Shown: one piece after another, positions 52,338 to 60,279 of the stretch
How positions within the stretch are numbered: position 1 is the first letter of the stretch
Layout of the letters: every line of letters starts with the position of its first letter
Assembly: GCF_000808535.1 (NCBI RefSeq)
Contig: NZ_JWLV01000034.1
Location: 248,001-312,000, forward strand
Length of the DNA stretch: 64,000 bases
Source: Vibrio sinaloensis
GTDB taxonomy: Bacteria; Pseudomonadota; Gammaproteobacteria; Enterobacterales; Vibrionaceae
Direction: 5' to 3'
The notes under the pieces: model-generated
The model's database searches: none
What the model was told of the DNA's origin: nothing
What the model saw: the letters and a program-made list of their open reading frames with translations, nothing else
Translations under genes and position numbers: made by a program

Positions 52338-53114
52338 ATGAACGAATACCAGCTGACCTTCTTAGTCGAAAATTCAGACGCCAACGCCCTCGCAGCACAG
52401 CCGCTTCGGGTGCTAGCCAAAAAGTTCAAAAGTACCCTTCAAATCATTAACATCACCCGAGATCGTCGCGCCGACCTTACCAAAGCGGTCGCCATGTTAC
52501 AGGTCGGATTGGTCGAGGGTGACCTGTGCCAGATTACCGCAATGGGTATGGATGCTGAGCTTGCCTGCTTTGTCCTCAAAGATGTGATTGCGGAGCACTA
52601 CACGCTTATTGGTTCGAAGATTAACTATGAGTTTTCTAGCGAACTTGCGACGCGATTGCCGCAGCTCTGCCCTGCCAGTGAAACCAAATGGCACTATGCG
52701 AAAGCGCATACTGAATTAACCAAGTTCGAATGTTTAAAAGGGCTCGCCCAGCTAATCCACCCCGACCATCCAGACGAACTGCTCCTCGCCTTTATTAAAC
52801 GAGAAGAGCGCTCATCAACCTGTGTCACGCCGGGAATTGCGCTGCCTCATGTCATGTTTGACGATATCGATCATATCGCTATTGCTGTCATTGCCAGTGA
52901 CACCCCGATTGATTGGGCATCGCAAATGGGCAATGTGCATCTTGCAATAGCACTGGTGATGCCTGCCAAACCAACGAGAGAGCAGATCATTGCCGCAACC
53001 AATCTGACTCGTAATCTTCTTTGTGATCAACTTTCTCAACGCCTAAGGCTGACACGTAGCAGCGTCGATCTTCAAGCGCTGCTGATGTACTCCATGTCGC
53101 AACTGTTGTCCTGA
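52338..53114 (+). CDS. HPr-like domain lacking the active-site His, fused to EIIA(Fru)
   Basis: 258 residues. Residues 1-88 align with HPr (KKFKSTLQI, AVAMLQVGLVEGDLCQITAMGMDAE resembling the second half of HPr), but the region corresponding to the phospho-His loop, NSDANALAAQPL, has Ala where His15 should be, and there is no His before residue 87. Residues 110-258 form an EIIA(Fru) domain with the intact phospho-His in GIALPHVMFDD. The order is the reverse of the enteric FruB (EIIA first, FPr last). Ends 2 bp before the convergent AraC-type gene. Confidence 0.85.
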   Translation: MNEYQLTFLVENSDANALAAQPLRVLAKKFKSTLQIINITRDRRADLTKAVAMLQVGLVEGDLCQITAMGMDAELACFVLKDVIAEHYTLIGSKINYEFSSELATRLPQLCPASETKWHYAKAHTELTKFECLKGLAQLIHPDHPDELLLAFIKREERSSTCVTPGIALPHVMFDDIDHIAIAVIASDTPIDWASQMGNVHLAIALVMPAKPTREQIIAATNLTRNLLCDQLSQRLRLTRSSVDLQALLMYSMSQLLS

Positions 53115-53116
53115 AC

Positions 53117-53956
53117 TCAAACAGAGCCACGATACTCGGTTGGGGTTCTTCCGGTTCGATTTTTAAACACGCGGCAGAAGTAGTTCACGTCTTTAAAACC
53201 ACAGCGCATCGCGACTTCATTGAGCTTAAAGTTGTACTTTTTGAGCATGAACTTAGCGCGGTCAATACGCACCCAAGTAATATAGTCCGCCAACGTCATA
53301 TGCCCTTGCTGGCGAAACAGTCGAGAAAGATGATTGGATGAGATACTAAAGCGTGTCGCGATACTGTCTCGGGTAATCTGGCGGTGGAAGTTCTCTTGGA
53401 TATAGATACAAATCCCCTGATAGAGATCTTGCACACGACTGTGTGATTGCTCAATTGGTGCATCAAGCATGGTTTTGCTGTATTGCAACAACGCTTGTAG
53501 CAATAGCTCATCCATCGGCTTCTTATTGTTCTCTCTCGCCAATGAACTGAGCGCTTCTAAAATATTATCGATGGCAAAACCTGATCGGGTTTGAATGCTG
53601 TGTTTTTGAATATCATAAAAACTCGCTTCTCCCTTGCGTTTACTGACCAAACTTAACCCTAACTGACGCCGCCCAAACAACATACTCAATACCGAGCAGT
53701 CGGTATCCCAGTCAGGCTTGTTCCAGCAGTTGGGCGGGATGAAAATCGCATCGCCCGCTTTCGCGACAATGTTCGTCACTTTACGTTCGTGGGTTTCCAT
53801 TTCATTGACGTATTCCCCATCCAACACCAGTTCTAAACGCGGAAAGTTAACCTGATAGCTAAACGCCGGAGGCGTATGAAAATCTCCGGCAAACCAGATG
53901 TTGTGGAAAGGCTCTCGCTCGTTAAGTACGGACGAAATTAAATCATGAAATACCAT
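53117..53956 (-). CDS. AraC-family regulator of the PTS cluster
   Basis: 279 residues. N-terminal cupin-like sensing part (FSYQVNFPRLELVLDGEY, AGDAIFIPPNCWNKPD), C-terminal double helix-turn-helix (DSIATRFSISSNHLSRLFRQQG, then VAMRCGFKDVNYFCRVFKNRTGRTPTEYR). Transcribed divergently from the mannose-type permease gene at 54338, so it probably controls that operon in response to a sugar or its phosphate. The effector is unknown. Confidence 0.92.
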   Translation of the reverse strand: MVFHDLISSVLNEREPFHNIWFAGDFHTPPAFSYQVNFPRLELVLDGEYVNEMETHERKVTNIVAKAGDAIFIPPNCWNKPDWDTDCSVLSMLFGRRQLGLSLVSKRKGEASFYDIQKHSIQTRSGFAIDNILEALSSLARENNKKPMDELLLQALLQYSKTMLDAPIEQSHSRVQDLYQGICIYIQENFHRQITRDSIATRFSISSNHLSRLFRQQGHMTLADYITWVRIDRAKFMLKKYNFKLNEVAMRCGFKDVNYFCRVFKNRTGRTPTEYRGSV

Positions 53957-54337
53957 CGTAGCATCAACTCAAACTGCACCCTGCGTGCTGGAAGCCTAGG
54001 TATACTCTTTAGTGAAGAGTAGCGCTATTGAGCAAAATCACAATTCGAGATCTGGGTTACAAAAATCCAGTAATAGCAATAAATTTCCAGTATTAAAAAG
54101 CCTTAAATCGACAAGAAGTCGAGCTAAACAGTTTGCCAAACTCCCCATAAATAAAGGCATTAAGGAAGGTTAACTACTGTCAACACCCTTACCAATCACC
54201 ACTCTGAAACGATCGAAATCACACTCTAAAAGGGACGCAACAATCCTCCAGTAAATGCGTTTTTTCTTCACTACAGAGCACTGCTGATAGATTTCAAAAT
54301 ACCCCTAACAAAACAAGAAACGCACTAGGGGTCCACT
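53957..54337. promoter_or_regulatory. Divergent control region of the AraC regulator and mannose-type PTS operon
   Basis: 380 bp without genes. I see a CRP-like site ATTGA-GCAAAA-TCACA (54027-54042), a Cra/FruR-like half site CTGAAACGATCGAA (54203-54216), and the hairpin described separately over the ribosome site. No AraC-type direct repeat stands out by eye. Confidence 0.45.
54301..54332 (+). promoter_or_regulatory. Hairpin covering the ribosome-binding site of the mannose-type PTS gene
   Basis: ACCCCTA (54301-54307) pairs perfectly with TAGGGGT (54326-54332) across an 18-nt loop. The right arm contains AGGGG, the only Shine-Dalgarno-like sequence ahead of the ATG at 54338. Formation would block initiation; opening by a trans-acting RNA or protein could allow it. 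Confidence 0.55.
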
Positions 54338-56242
54338 ATGATCACCAAATTAATCAATGAAAATCTAATTAAGCTTGAGCTTGAGGCCACCTCAAAACAA
54401 GAGGTGTTTGAAGAGCTTGTCGAGGTGCTATACCAACAAGGTCGAATTTCCAATAAAAGCGATTTTTTGGCAGACATTCTAAAACGCGAAGCTGAGGGTA
54501 ACACGGGCTTTGAGGAAGGCATTGCCATCCCGCACGCCAAAAGTGCAGCCGTGCTTGAACCTGCCGTCGTTATCGGCGTTCGCAAAGCAGGTATCGAATA
54601 CGGCGCAGATGACGGCCAGCCATCAACACTCTTTTTTATGATTGCTTCTCCTGATGGCGGCGATGATCACCATATTCAAGTGTTGGCGGAACTCTCATCC
54701 AAGCTGATTGAAGATGGCTTTGTTGAACGCTTTATCAATGCAACCTCCCCTCAGCAAGCACTTGAGTTGCTGCTTCAAAAACCGCAAACCGAACAGGCGC
54801 AACCTTTAGATAACTCCAAAGGCTTTATCATTGGCGTCACTGGCTGCCCCGCAGGCGTTGCTCACACTTACCTCGCAGCGGAAGCGTTAGAAAAAGGCGC
54901 ACATGCTATGGGCTTTGAGGTCAAAGTCGAAACCAACGGCTCTATCGGCGTGAAAAATAGCCCTACCGAAGAAGAGATTGCTCGCGCGGATGCGATTGTT
55001 GTCGCCTGTGATAAACAAGTGGATATGGCACGCTTCGCTGGTAAACGAGTCATCAAAACGAACGTAAAAGCGCCGATTCGTGACGCGCAAGGTTTGATTA
55101 CGCAAGCGCTGAATGCTCCAGCTTACCAAGCCGAAGCCACCAGCACTGGGCAATCAGTCTCTGATAAAGCGTCTCAAGCACGTTCTGATCTTTACCGGTA
55201 CCTCATGAACGGCGTATCACACATGATCCCATTCGTGGTAACGGGTGGTCTTCTAATTGCTCTTGCTCTCGCTGTTGGTGGTGAACCAACCGAAGCGGGT
55301 ATGGCAATTCCTGCAGGCAGCATGTGGAATCAAATCTTAGAGGTCGGCGTGGTGGCCTTCACCTTGATGATCCCGATTCTTGCCGGTTACATCGCCTACG
55401 CCATTGCCGATCGCCCAGCACTCGCACCTGGTCTGATTGGTGGCTGGATTGCCAACAACGGATCATTTTATGGCGCTGAAGCTGGAACAGGCTTTATTGG
55501 TGCTATCGTTGCAGGTTTACTAGTGGGCTACTTCGTTAAGTTCATTACTTCCATTAACTACCACAAGTTCATTCAACCTCTTGTGCCAATCATGATCGCC
55601 CCGATCACAGGCTCACTGTTTATTGCTGGTCTGTTTATCTTTGTTATTGGCGCTCCAATCGCAGGATTGATGGACAGTTTGACCGCACTACTTACTAGCA
55701 TGAGCACAGGCAACGTGGTTCTACTGGGTATCGTACTCGGCGGCATGGCTGGCTTTGATATGGGCGGTCCATTTAACAAGGTCGCGTTCCTATTCTCTGT
55801 CGGCATGATTGCGAGCGGCCAAACTCAATTTATGGGTGCAATGGCATGTGCAATCCCTGTCGCGCCATTAGGTATGGCTCTAGCAACGGTACTTGGTCGC
55901 AAGTTTGAGCTGTTTGAATCTTCTGAAATTGAAGCAGGTAAAGCGGCAGGCGCAATGGGCTTAGTTGGTATCTCTGAAGGTGCGATTCCATTTGCGGCGC
56001 AAGATCCTATGTCGGTAATTCCTGCCAATGTATTGGGCTCTATGGTTGCTGCCGTGATGGCGTTCTCATTCGGCATTACGAACAGCGTTGCTCACGGTGG
56101 CCCAGTTGTCGCTCTGCTTGGTGCAATGAACTACCCACTGCTCGCCCTTGTTTGTATGGCAGCAGGTGCGGGCGTAACCGCTCTAACTTGCATCACCTTA
56201 AAGAACCTTCGCAAAGCGAAATACACCGCTGCTGCGGCTTAA
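54338..56242 (+). CDS. Fructose-family PTS enzyme IIABC (order A-B-C), probably mannose-specific
   Basis: 634 residues: EIIA 1-148 with phospho-His in IAIPHAKSAAV, EIIB about 162-262 with phospho-Cys in VTGCPAGVAHTYL, EIIC about 285-625 (LMNGVSHMIPFVVTGGLLIA, FDMGGPFNKVAFLFSVG, ISEGAIPFAAQDPMSVIP). Domain order differs from the A-C-B permease at 49944. The next gene is mannose-6-phosphate isomerase, so mannose is the best guess; the V. cholerae counterpart VC1826 is assigned to mannose, as I recall. Confidence 0.93.
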   Translation: MITKLINENLIKLELEATSKQEVFEELVEVLYQQGRISNKSDFLADILKREAEGNTGFEEGIAIPHAKSAAVLEPAVVIGVRKAGIEYGADDGQPSTLFFMIASPDGGDDHHIQVLAELSSKLIEDGFVERFINATSPQQALELLLQKPQTEQAQPLDNSKGFIIGVTGCPAGVAHTYLAAEALEKGAHAMGFEVKVETNGSIGVKNSPTEEEIARADAIVVACDKQVDMARFAGKRVIKTNVKAPIRDAQGLITQALNAPAYQAEATSTGQSVSDKASQARSDLYRYLMNGVSHMIPFVVTGGLLIALALAVGGEPTEAGMAIPAGSMWNQILEVGVVAFTLMIPILAGYIAYAIADRPALAPGLIGGWIANNGSFYGAEAGTGFIGAIVAGLLVGYFVKFITSINYHKFIQPLVPIMIAPITGSLFIAGLFIFVIGAPIAGLMDSLTALLTSMSTGNVVLLGIVLGGMAGFDMGGPFNKVAFLFSVGMIASGQTQFMGAMACAIPVAPLGMALATVLGRKFELFESSEIEAGKAAGAMGLVGISEGAIPFAAQDPMSVIPANVLGSMVAAVMAFSFGITNSVAHGGPVVALLGAMNYPLLALVCMAAGAGVTALTCITLKNLRKAKYTAAAA

Positions 56243-56259
56243 CTCTTCCCTTTGATATT

Positions 56260-56282
56260 GGCTTGGGCAACACGTCCAAGCC
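56260..56282 (+). terminator. Intercistronic hairpin between the PTS gene and manA
   Basis: GGCTTGG and CCAAGCC pair around a 9-nt loop, followed by ACTTTTCTCTTT. It may be a partial terminator or an RNA-stability element that lowers manA expression relative to the permease. Confidence 0.5.
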
Positions 56283-56306
56283 ACTTTTCTCTTTATGGTG
56301 ATCTCT

Positions 56307-57524
56307 ATGTCTGAACTACCTATCAATACTGAATCGTTGTTTGAGCGTGTGTTTTACCCGATGACAAACGTGATTCAAAACTACGCATGGGGCAGCCCAT
56401 CTTCGTTTACTCAACTGTTCGGCACTGCAAACGCGTCAGGTGAGCCACAAGCCGAGATCTGGATGGGCGCACACCCAAATGGCTGCTCACTGGTTGATAC
56501 TGGAACCAAGCAGACCAAACTGTCTAATCTAATCGGCCAAAACCTTAATCTGTTTTTGAGTGATAAGATTGCTCGCCGCTTTGGTGAACTACCTTACCTG
56601 TTTAAAGTGCTCGCGGCCGAAAAAGCGCTCTCGATTCAAGTCCACCCGAACAAACATCAGGCGGAGTTTGGGTTTAAGCGCGAAGAGCAGCAAGGTATTC
56701 CACTTTCTGCAAGCCAGCGCAACTACAAAGATGCCAACCACAAACCTGAGCTTGTTTACGCGTTAACCGACTACACGGCGATGAATGGCTTTAGACCGAT
56801 TAACGAGATCCTTGCCCATTTCAACTACCTTGATATTCCTGAACTCAATTCGCTGGTGAACGATCTGTCAGGCGATCAAAGCCCTAATGGTTTAGCAAAC
56901 TTCTTCTCAGCCTTGTTATCACTGCAAGGTGAGCAGAGAGAAGTCGCACTAATGAAGCTGATCATAAAAGCCAAGCAGTCGCCAACGCCACTATTTAACC
57001 TGATTGTGGAGCTTGAAGAGCAGTATCCGGGCGATGTGGGTCTATTTGCTCCATTGATCCTCAATGTGATCGTTTTAAAACCTGGCCAAGCAATGTATTT
57101 AGATGCCGAAACGCCTCATGCCTATATCAAAGGTACTGGGCTTGAGATCATGGCAAACTCCGACAATGTGCTGCGCGCCGGGCTCACGCCAAAATACATG
57201 GATGTGAAAGAGCTGGTTTCTTGCACTCGCTTTAACGAAAAGCGACTCGATAGCCTGTTGTTAGAGCCGACACAAAACAACGGTATGCTCGAATACCCGA
57301 TTCCGGTCGAAGATTTTAAATTCGCGATTATTGAACACTCTGAACGGCGAGAAATTAAAACACAAGGCGCTGAAATACTGCTTCCTCTGGATGAAGCCAT
57401 GCTCCTAACCCACATTTGCGGTGAGCAGTGCGTCATCGAAAAGGGCAAGTCGGTATTTATTCCTGCTTACGCTCAGCAATACACCATAGCCTGCGCAGGT
57501 CGAGTCGCTCGCGCATACAGTTAA
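56307..57524 (+). CDS. manA: Mannose-6-phosphate isomerase ManA
   Basis: 405-residue type I zinc isomerase that converts mannose 6-phosphate to fructose 6-phosphate. Motifs: VIQNYAWGSPSSF, AEIWMGAHPNG, KVLAAEKALSIQVHPNKHQAE with zinc ligands, and NHKPELVYAL. LYLDAETPHAYIKGTGLE-type segment (MYLDAETPHAY) gives the catalytic Arg/His region. I prefer the ATG at 56307 (GGTGAT upstream) over 56295. A PTS-linked copy; a second housekeeping manA elsewhere would be usual for vibrios. Confidence 0.96.
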   Translation: MSELPINTESLFERVFYPMTNVIQNYAWGSPSSFTQLFGTANASGEPQAEIWMGAHPNGCSLVDTGTKQTKLSNLIGQNLNLFLSDKIARRFGELPYLFKVLAAEKALSIQVHPNKHQAEFGFKREEQQGIPLSASQRNYKDANHKPELVYALTDYTAMNGFRPINEILAHFNYLDIPELNSLVNDLSGDQSPNGLANFFSALLSLQGEQREVALMKLIIKAKQSPTPLFNLIVELEEQYPGDVGLFAPLILNVIVLKPGQAMYLDAETPHAYIKGTGLEIMANSDNVLRAGLTPKYMDVKELVSCTRFNEKRLDSLLLEPTQNNGMLEYPIPVEDFKFAIIEHSERREIKTQGAEILLPLDEAMLLTHICGEQCVIEKGKSVFIPAYAQQYTIACAGRVARAYS

Positions 57525-57567
57525 CGACTGTGCTCCTGCCTTCCCCCAAGGTCAGCACTCGTTTATT

Positions 57568-57593
57568 GCCCTGCTTATGCGGGGCTTTTTTAT
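57568..57593 (+). terminator. manA terminator
   Basis: GCCCTGC TTAT GCGGGGC with one G-T pair, followed by six T, 44 bp after the manA stop. Confidence 0.85.
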
Positions 57594-57623
57594 CTCTTTC
57601 TATTTCGTGATTCGCGTTTATTT

Positions 57624-57639
57624 TGTGACCGTTAACACA
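57624..57639 (+). promoter_or_regulatory. Candidate CRP site upstream of the second PTS operon
   Basis: TGTGA-CCGTTA-ACACA matches nine of the ten conserved CRP positions. It lies 135 bp ahead of the EIIA gene at 57774, a position suited to activation. Carbon catabolite control would fit a PTS operon. Confidence 0.55.
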
Positions 57640-57773
57640 GGCTAAAAATGACGCCTATCACACTTAAAATTAGCGGATACAAAAGTCTAGTAGTTGGATT
57701 TTTTTTACTATTTCCGAGTTTAGCGGCAAGGATTAAATTAACTCCATTGCATAAGCACTGATGAGTAAAATAA

Positions 57774-58214
57774 ATGATTACCGAACTAACCAACGTCAAT
57801 TTAATTAAAGTCAACCTTCAAGCAAATAATAAAAAAGAAGCCTTCGAAGAGCTTGCAGAAATGTTATTCAACAACGAGCGTATTAATAACAAATCCGCAT
57901 TCTTGAATGATATTGAAACGCGTGAATCCTTAAGCGTCACCTCTATGGATGGCATTGCTTACCCACATGCCAAAAGCCAAGCCGTCACTAACCCTGCCAT
58001 TGCTGTTGGCGTAAAGCGTGAAGGCCTTGAGTACGGCGATGAAGACGGCATCAAACCCAGCCTATTTTTTATGATCGCATCACCGGATAACGGCGCCGAT
58101 CATCATATTTATGTTCTTCAAGAACTGTTCGGAAAATTCAGCGAAGAGTTTATTGAAGAGGTCCAAAATGCAAAAGACGAACAACAAATCCTTAATATTT
58201 TAACTAATTCATAA
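57774..58214 (+). CDS. Fructose-family PTS enzyme IIA, single domain
   Basis: 146-residue EIIA: MITELTNVNLIKVNLQANNK at the N-terminus, phospho-His in GIAYPHAKSQAV (about residue 62), DGIKPSLFFMIASPDNGADHH. Closely similar to the EIIA domain of the mannose-type permease. Separated from the EIICB gene by 12 bp, so the two form a split permease. Confidence 0.94.
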   Translation: MITELTNVNLIKVNLQANNKKEAFEELAEMLFNNERINNKSAFLNDIETRESLSVTSMDGIAYPHAKSQAVTNPAIAVGVKREGLEYGDEDGIKPSLFFMIASPDNGADHHIYVLQELFGKFSEEFIEEVQNAKDEQQILNILTNS

Positions 58215-58226
58215 GGCGTAGTAATT

Positions 58227-59624
58227 ATGAGTACCCTAACAACTCAAGCTACTAACAATAGCGATTTTAAAAAACTACTCGGCACCATGAAAGGACACCT
58301 TTTATTTGGTACTTCTCATATGCTTCCATTTATTGTTGCGGGTGGTGTACTTCTAGCATTAGCGGTAATGGCATCAGGTAAAGGTGCGGTTCCGGCTGAT
58401 GGCTTACTGGCGGATATTTCCAATATCGGTATTAAAGGCCTAGTGCTTTTCCCTATCATCCTTGGCGGCTTCATTGGTTACTCTATCGCTGACAAACCAG
58501 CGCTTGCACCAGCGATGATCTCTTCTGGCATTATGGCGGATATGGGCGGCGGTTTCTTAGGTTGTATCGTGGCAGGTTTCATTGCTGGTGGCGTAGTTTT
58601 CCAACTTAAGAAAATCCCTCTTTCTGCTAACATGACGGCACTCGGCGCTTATTTCATCTACCCACTTATCGGTACGCTTATCTCCGCAGGTATCGTTTTA
58701 TGGGGTATCGGTGAGCCAATCAAACTGTTCATGGCGTCTATGAACGAGTTCCTAGCTTCAATGGCTGGCGCGTCTAAAGTAGTTCTAGGTACGATTCTTG
58801 GTGGTATGACGGCGTTCGATATGGGCGGTCCAATCAACAAAGTCGCGACGCTATTCGCTCAAACTCAAGTAGACACTCAACCATGGCTAATGGGCGGTGT
58901 GGGCATCGCAATCTGTACGCCTCCTCTAGGCATGGCACTAGCAACCTTCCTATTCAAGAAGAAGTTCACTAAGCAAGAGCAAGAGGCAGGTAAAGCTGCC
59001 GCAATCATGGGCTCTATCGGTATCTCTGAAGGCGCGATTCCATTCGCAGCGAATGACCCAGTGCGCGTACTTCCTTCAATCGTTGCCGGTGGTATCGTGG
59101 GCTGTGTATTCGGCTTCCTTACAGACGTTCTACTACATGCACCATGGGGTGGTCTAATCACGGCGCCAGTATCAAGCAACATACCAATGTACGTGGTGGG
59201 TATTGCGCTAGGCTCACTAACGACTGCTCTTATCGTAGGCTTCTGGAAACCAGTGGCTGAAGAATCAGAAGAAGAACTCGAACCAGCAGCACCTGTGCAA
59301 GCTCAAGCGGCTCCAGCAGCAGGCGAAGGCGAGTACGACGTAGTAGCGGTAACGTGTTGCCCATCTGGCGTAGCACACACTTTCATGGCAGCGAAAGCGC
59401 TAGAGAAAGCAGGCGCCGCAGCAGGCATTAAGATAAAGGTAGAAACTCAAGGTCAAAACGGTATCCAGAACCGCATCACTGACCTAGATGTTGCAAACGC
59501 GAAGCTGGTAGTTCTCGCTCACGACATTCAAGTCAAAGATGCACAGCGTTTTGCTAACGCGAACGTGGTTGAGTGCTCAACCAAAGAAGCAATGAAGAAA
59601 GCCGCAGAGTTAATTCAAGCTTAA
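58227..59624 (+). CDS. Fructose-family PTS enzyme IICB
   Basis: 465 residues. EIIC about 15-345 is a close paralogue of the EIIC in the gene at 49944: HLLFGTSHMLPFIVAGGVLL, FDMGGPINKVATLFAQTQ, QPWLMGGVGIAICTPPLG and ISEGAIPFAANDPVRVLP are nearly shared. An Ala/Pro-rich linker (about 350-372) leads to EIIB with phospho-Cys in VTCCPSGVAHTF. Codon use in the second half is strongly biased. Its EIIA partner is the preceding gene. Confidence 0.94.
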   Translation: MSTLTTQATNNSDFKKLLGTMKGHLLFGTSHMLPFIVAGGVLLALAVMASGKGAVPADGLLADISNIGIKGLVLFPIILGGFIGYSIADKPALAPAMISSGIMADMGGGFLGCIVAGFIAGGVVFQLKKIPLSANMTALGAYFIYPLIGTLISAGIVLWGIGEPIKLFMASMNEFLASMAGASKVVLGTILGGMTAFDMGGPINKVATLFAQTQVDTQPWLMGGVGIAICTPPLGMALATFLFKKKFTKQEQEAGKAAAIMGSIGISEGAIPFAANDPVRVLPSIVAGGIVGCVFGFLTDVLLHAPWGGLITAPVSSNIPMYVVGIALGSLTTALIVGFWKPVAEESEEELEPAAPVQAQAAPAAGEGEYDVVAVTCCPSGVAHTFMAAKALEKAGAAAGIKIKVETQGQNGIQNRITDLDVANAKLVVLAHDIQVKDAQRFANANVVECSTKEAMKKAAELIQA

Positions 59625-59641
59625 ATTTAGCTATACAAACT

Positions 59642-59673
59642 AAGCCCGAGCAAATAGATGCTCGGGCTTTTTT
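59642..59673 (+). terminator. Terminator of the EIIA-EIICB operon
   Basis: AAGCCCGAGC AAATAGAT GCTCGGGCTTTTTTC, a 10-bp stem with T run, 17 bp after the stop. Confidence 0.94.
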
Positions 59674-59817
59674 CGTTCCATCGTTTGCAACTCTCTTGCA
59701 TTAAAAACCTAACGTGTTTCCAATAACTTATTCTGCAATCGTACTTTTTAATTAATGATAAATACCATGGAAGTTCAGCCTATATCTATCAATCCAAAAA
59801 TAACAAAAGGACGTCTC

Positions 59818-60273
59818 ATGGCAAAACCGACACAGGATGACATCACTCGCCTAAACCGCTACTTCGCGATTGAAAGTAATAATGAGTTTTGGAGCTTGTC
59901 TGAAAAAGCCAGTACAACACAAGAGCAGCAACGATTACTCACGGTTGCATTTTCGTCGCTCTATCATTGGTCAAGCGTAGGCACGGCAGACAACATTCAT
60001 CTTGCTGAGCTCGCCGTTGCTAGAGCGCTTTGTATCAGCGGATCAGAGCTAAGCCTGTCATTTGCCCAAAACGCGTTTGAACACTTTGACGGCGAAGGAG
60101 CAGACTGGATTCAAGCATTCACCAACGCGGTATTAAGCCACGCGTTATCTATATCCGATCACAAAGCGCAAGCCGCAGAGCACTACCAGCAAGCAGTTAA
60201 TTATCAGGCTAAGTTGTCAGAAGGTGATAGAAGCGTATTTGACGCAACCTTCAACACCATTCCAACCCCTTAA
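59818..60273 (+). CDS. Protein of unknown function, TPR-like helical
   Basis: 151 residues, MAKPTQDDITRLNRYFAIES at the start, then WSLSEKASTTQEQQRLLTVAFSSLYHW, LAELAVARALCISGSELSLSFAQNAFEHF and HALSISDHKAQAAEHYQQAV. The alternation of paired amphipathic helices resembles TPR repeats. No signal peptide or membrane segment. Start at ATG 59818, with AAAGGA upstream; an in-frame ATG at 59755 lacks one. Convergent with the L-2-hydroxyglutarate oxidase gene (6-bp gap). No family I can name. Confidence 0.78.
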   Translation: MAKPTQDDITRLNRYFAIESNNEFWSLSEKASTTQEQQRLLTVAFSSLYHWSSVGTADNIHLAELAVARALCISGSELSLSFAQNAFEHFDGEGADWIQAFTNAVLSHALSISDHKAQAAEHYQQAVNYQAKLSEGDRSVFDATFNTIPTP

Positions 60274-60279
60274 CTTCAC

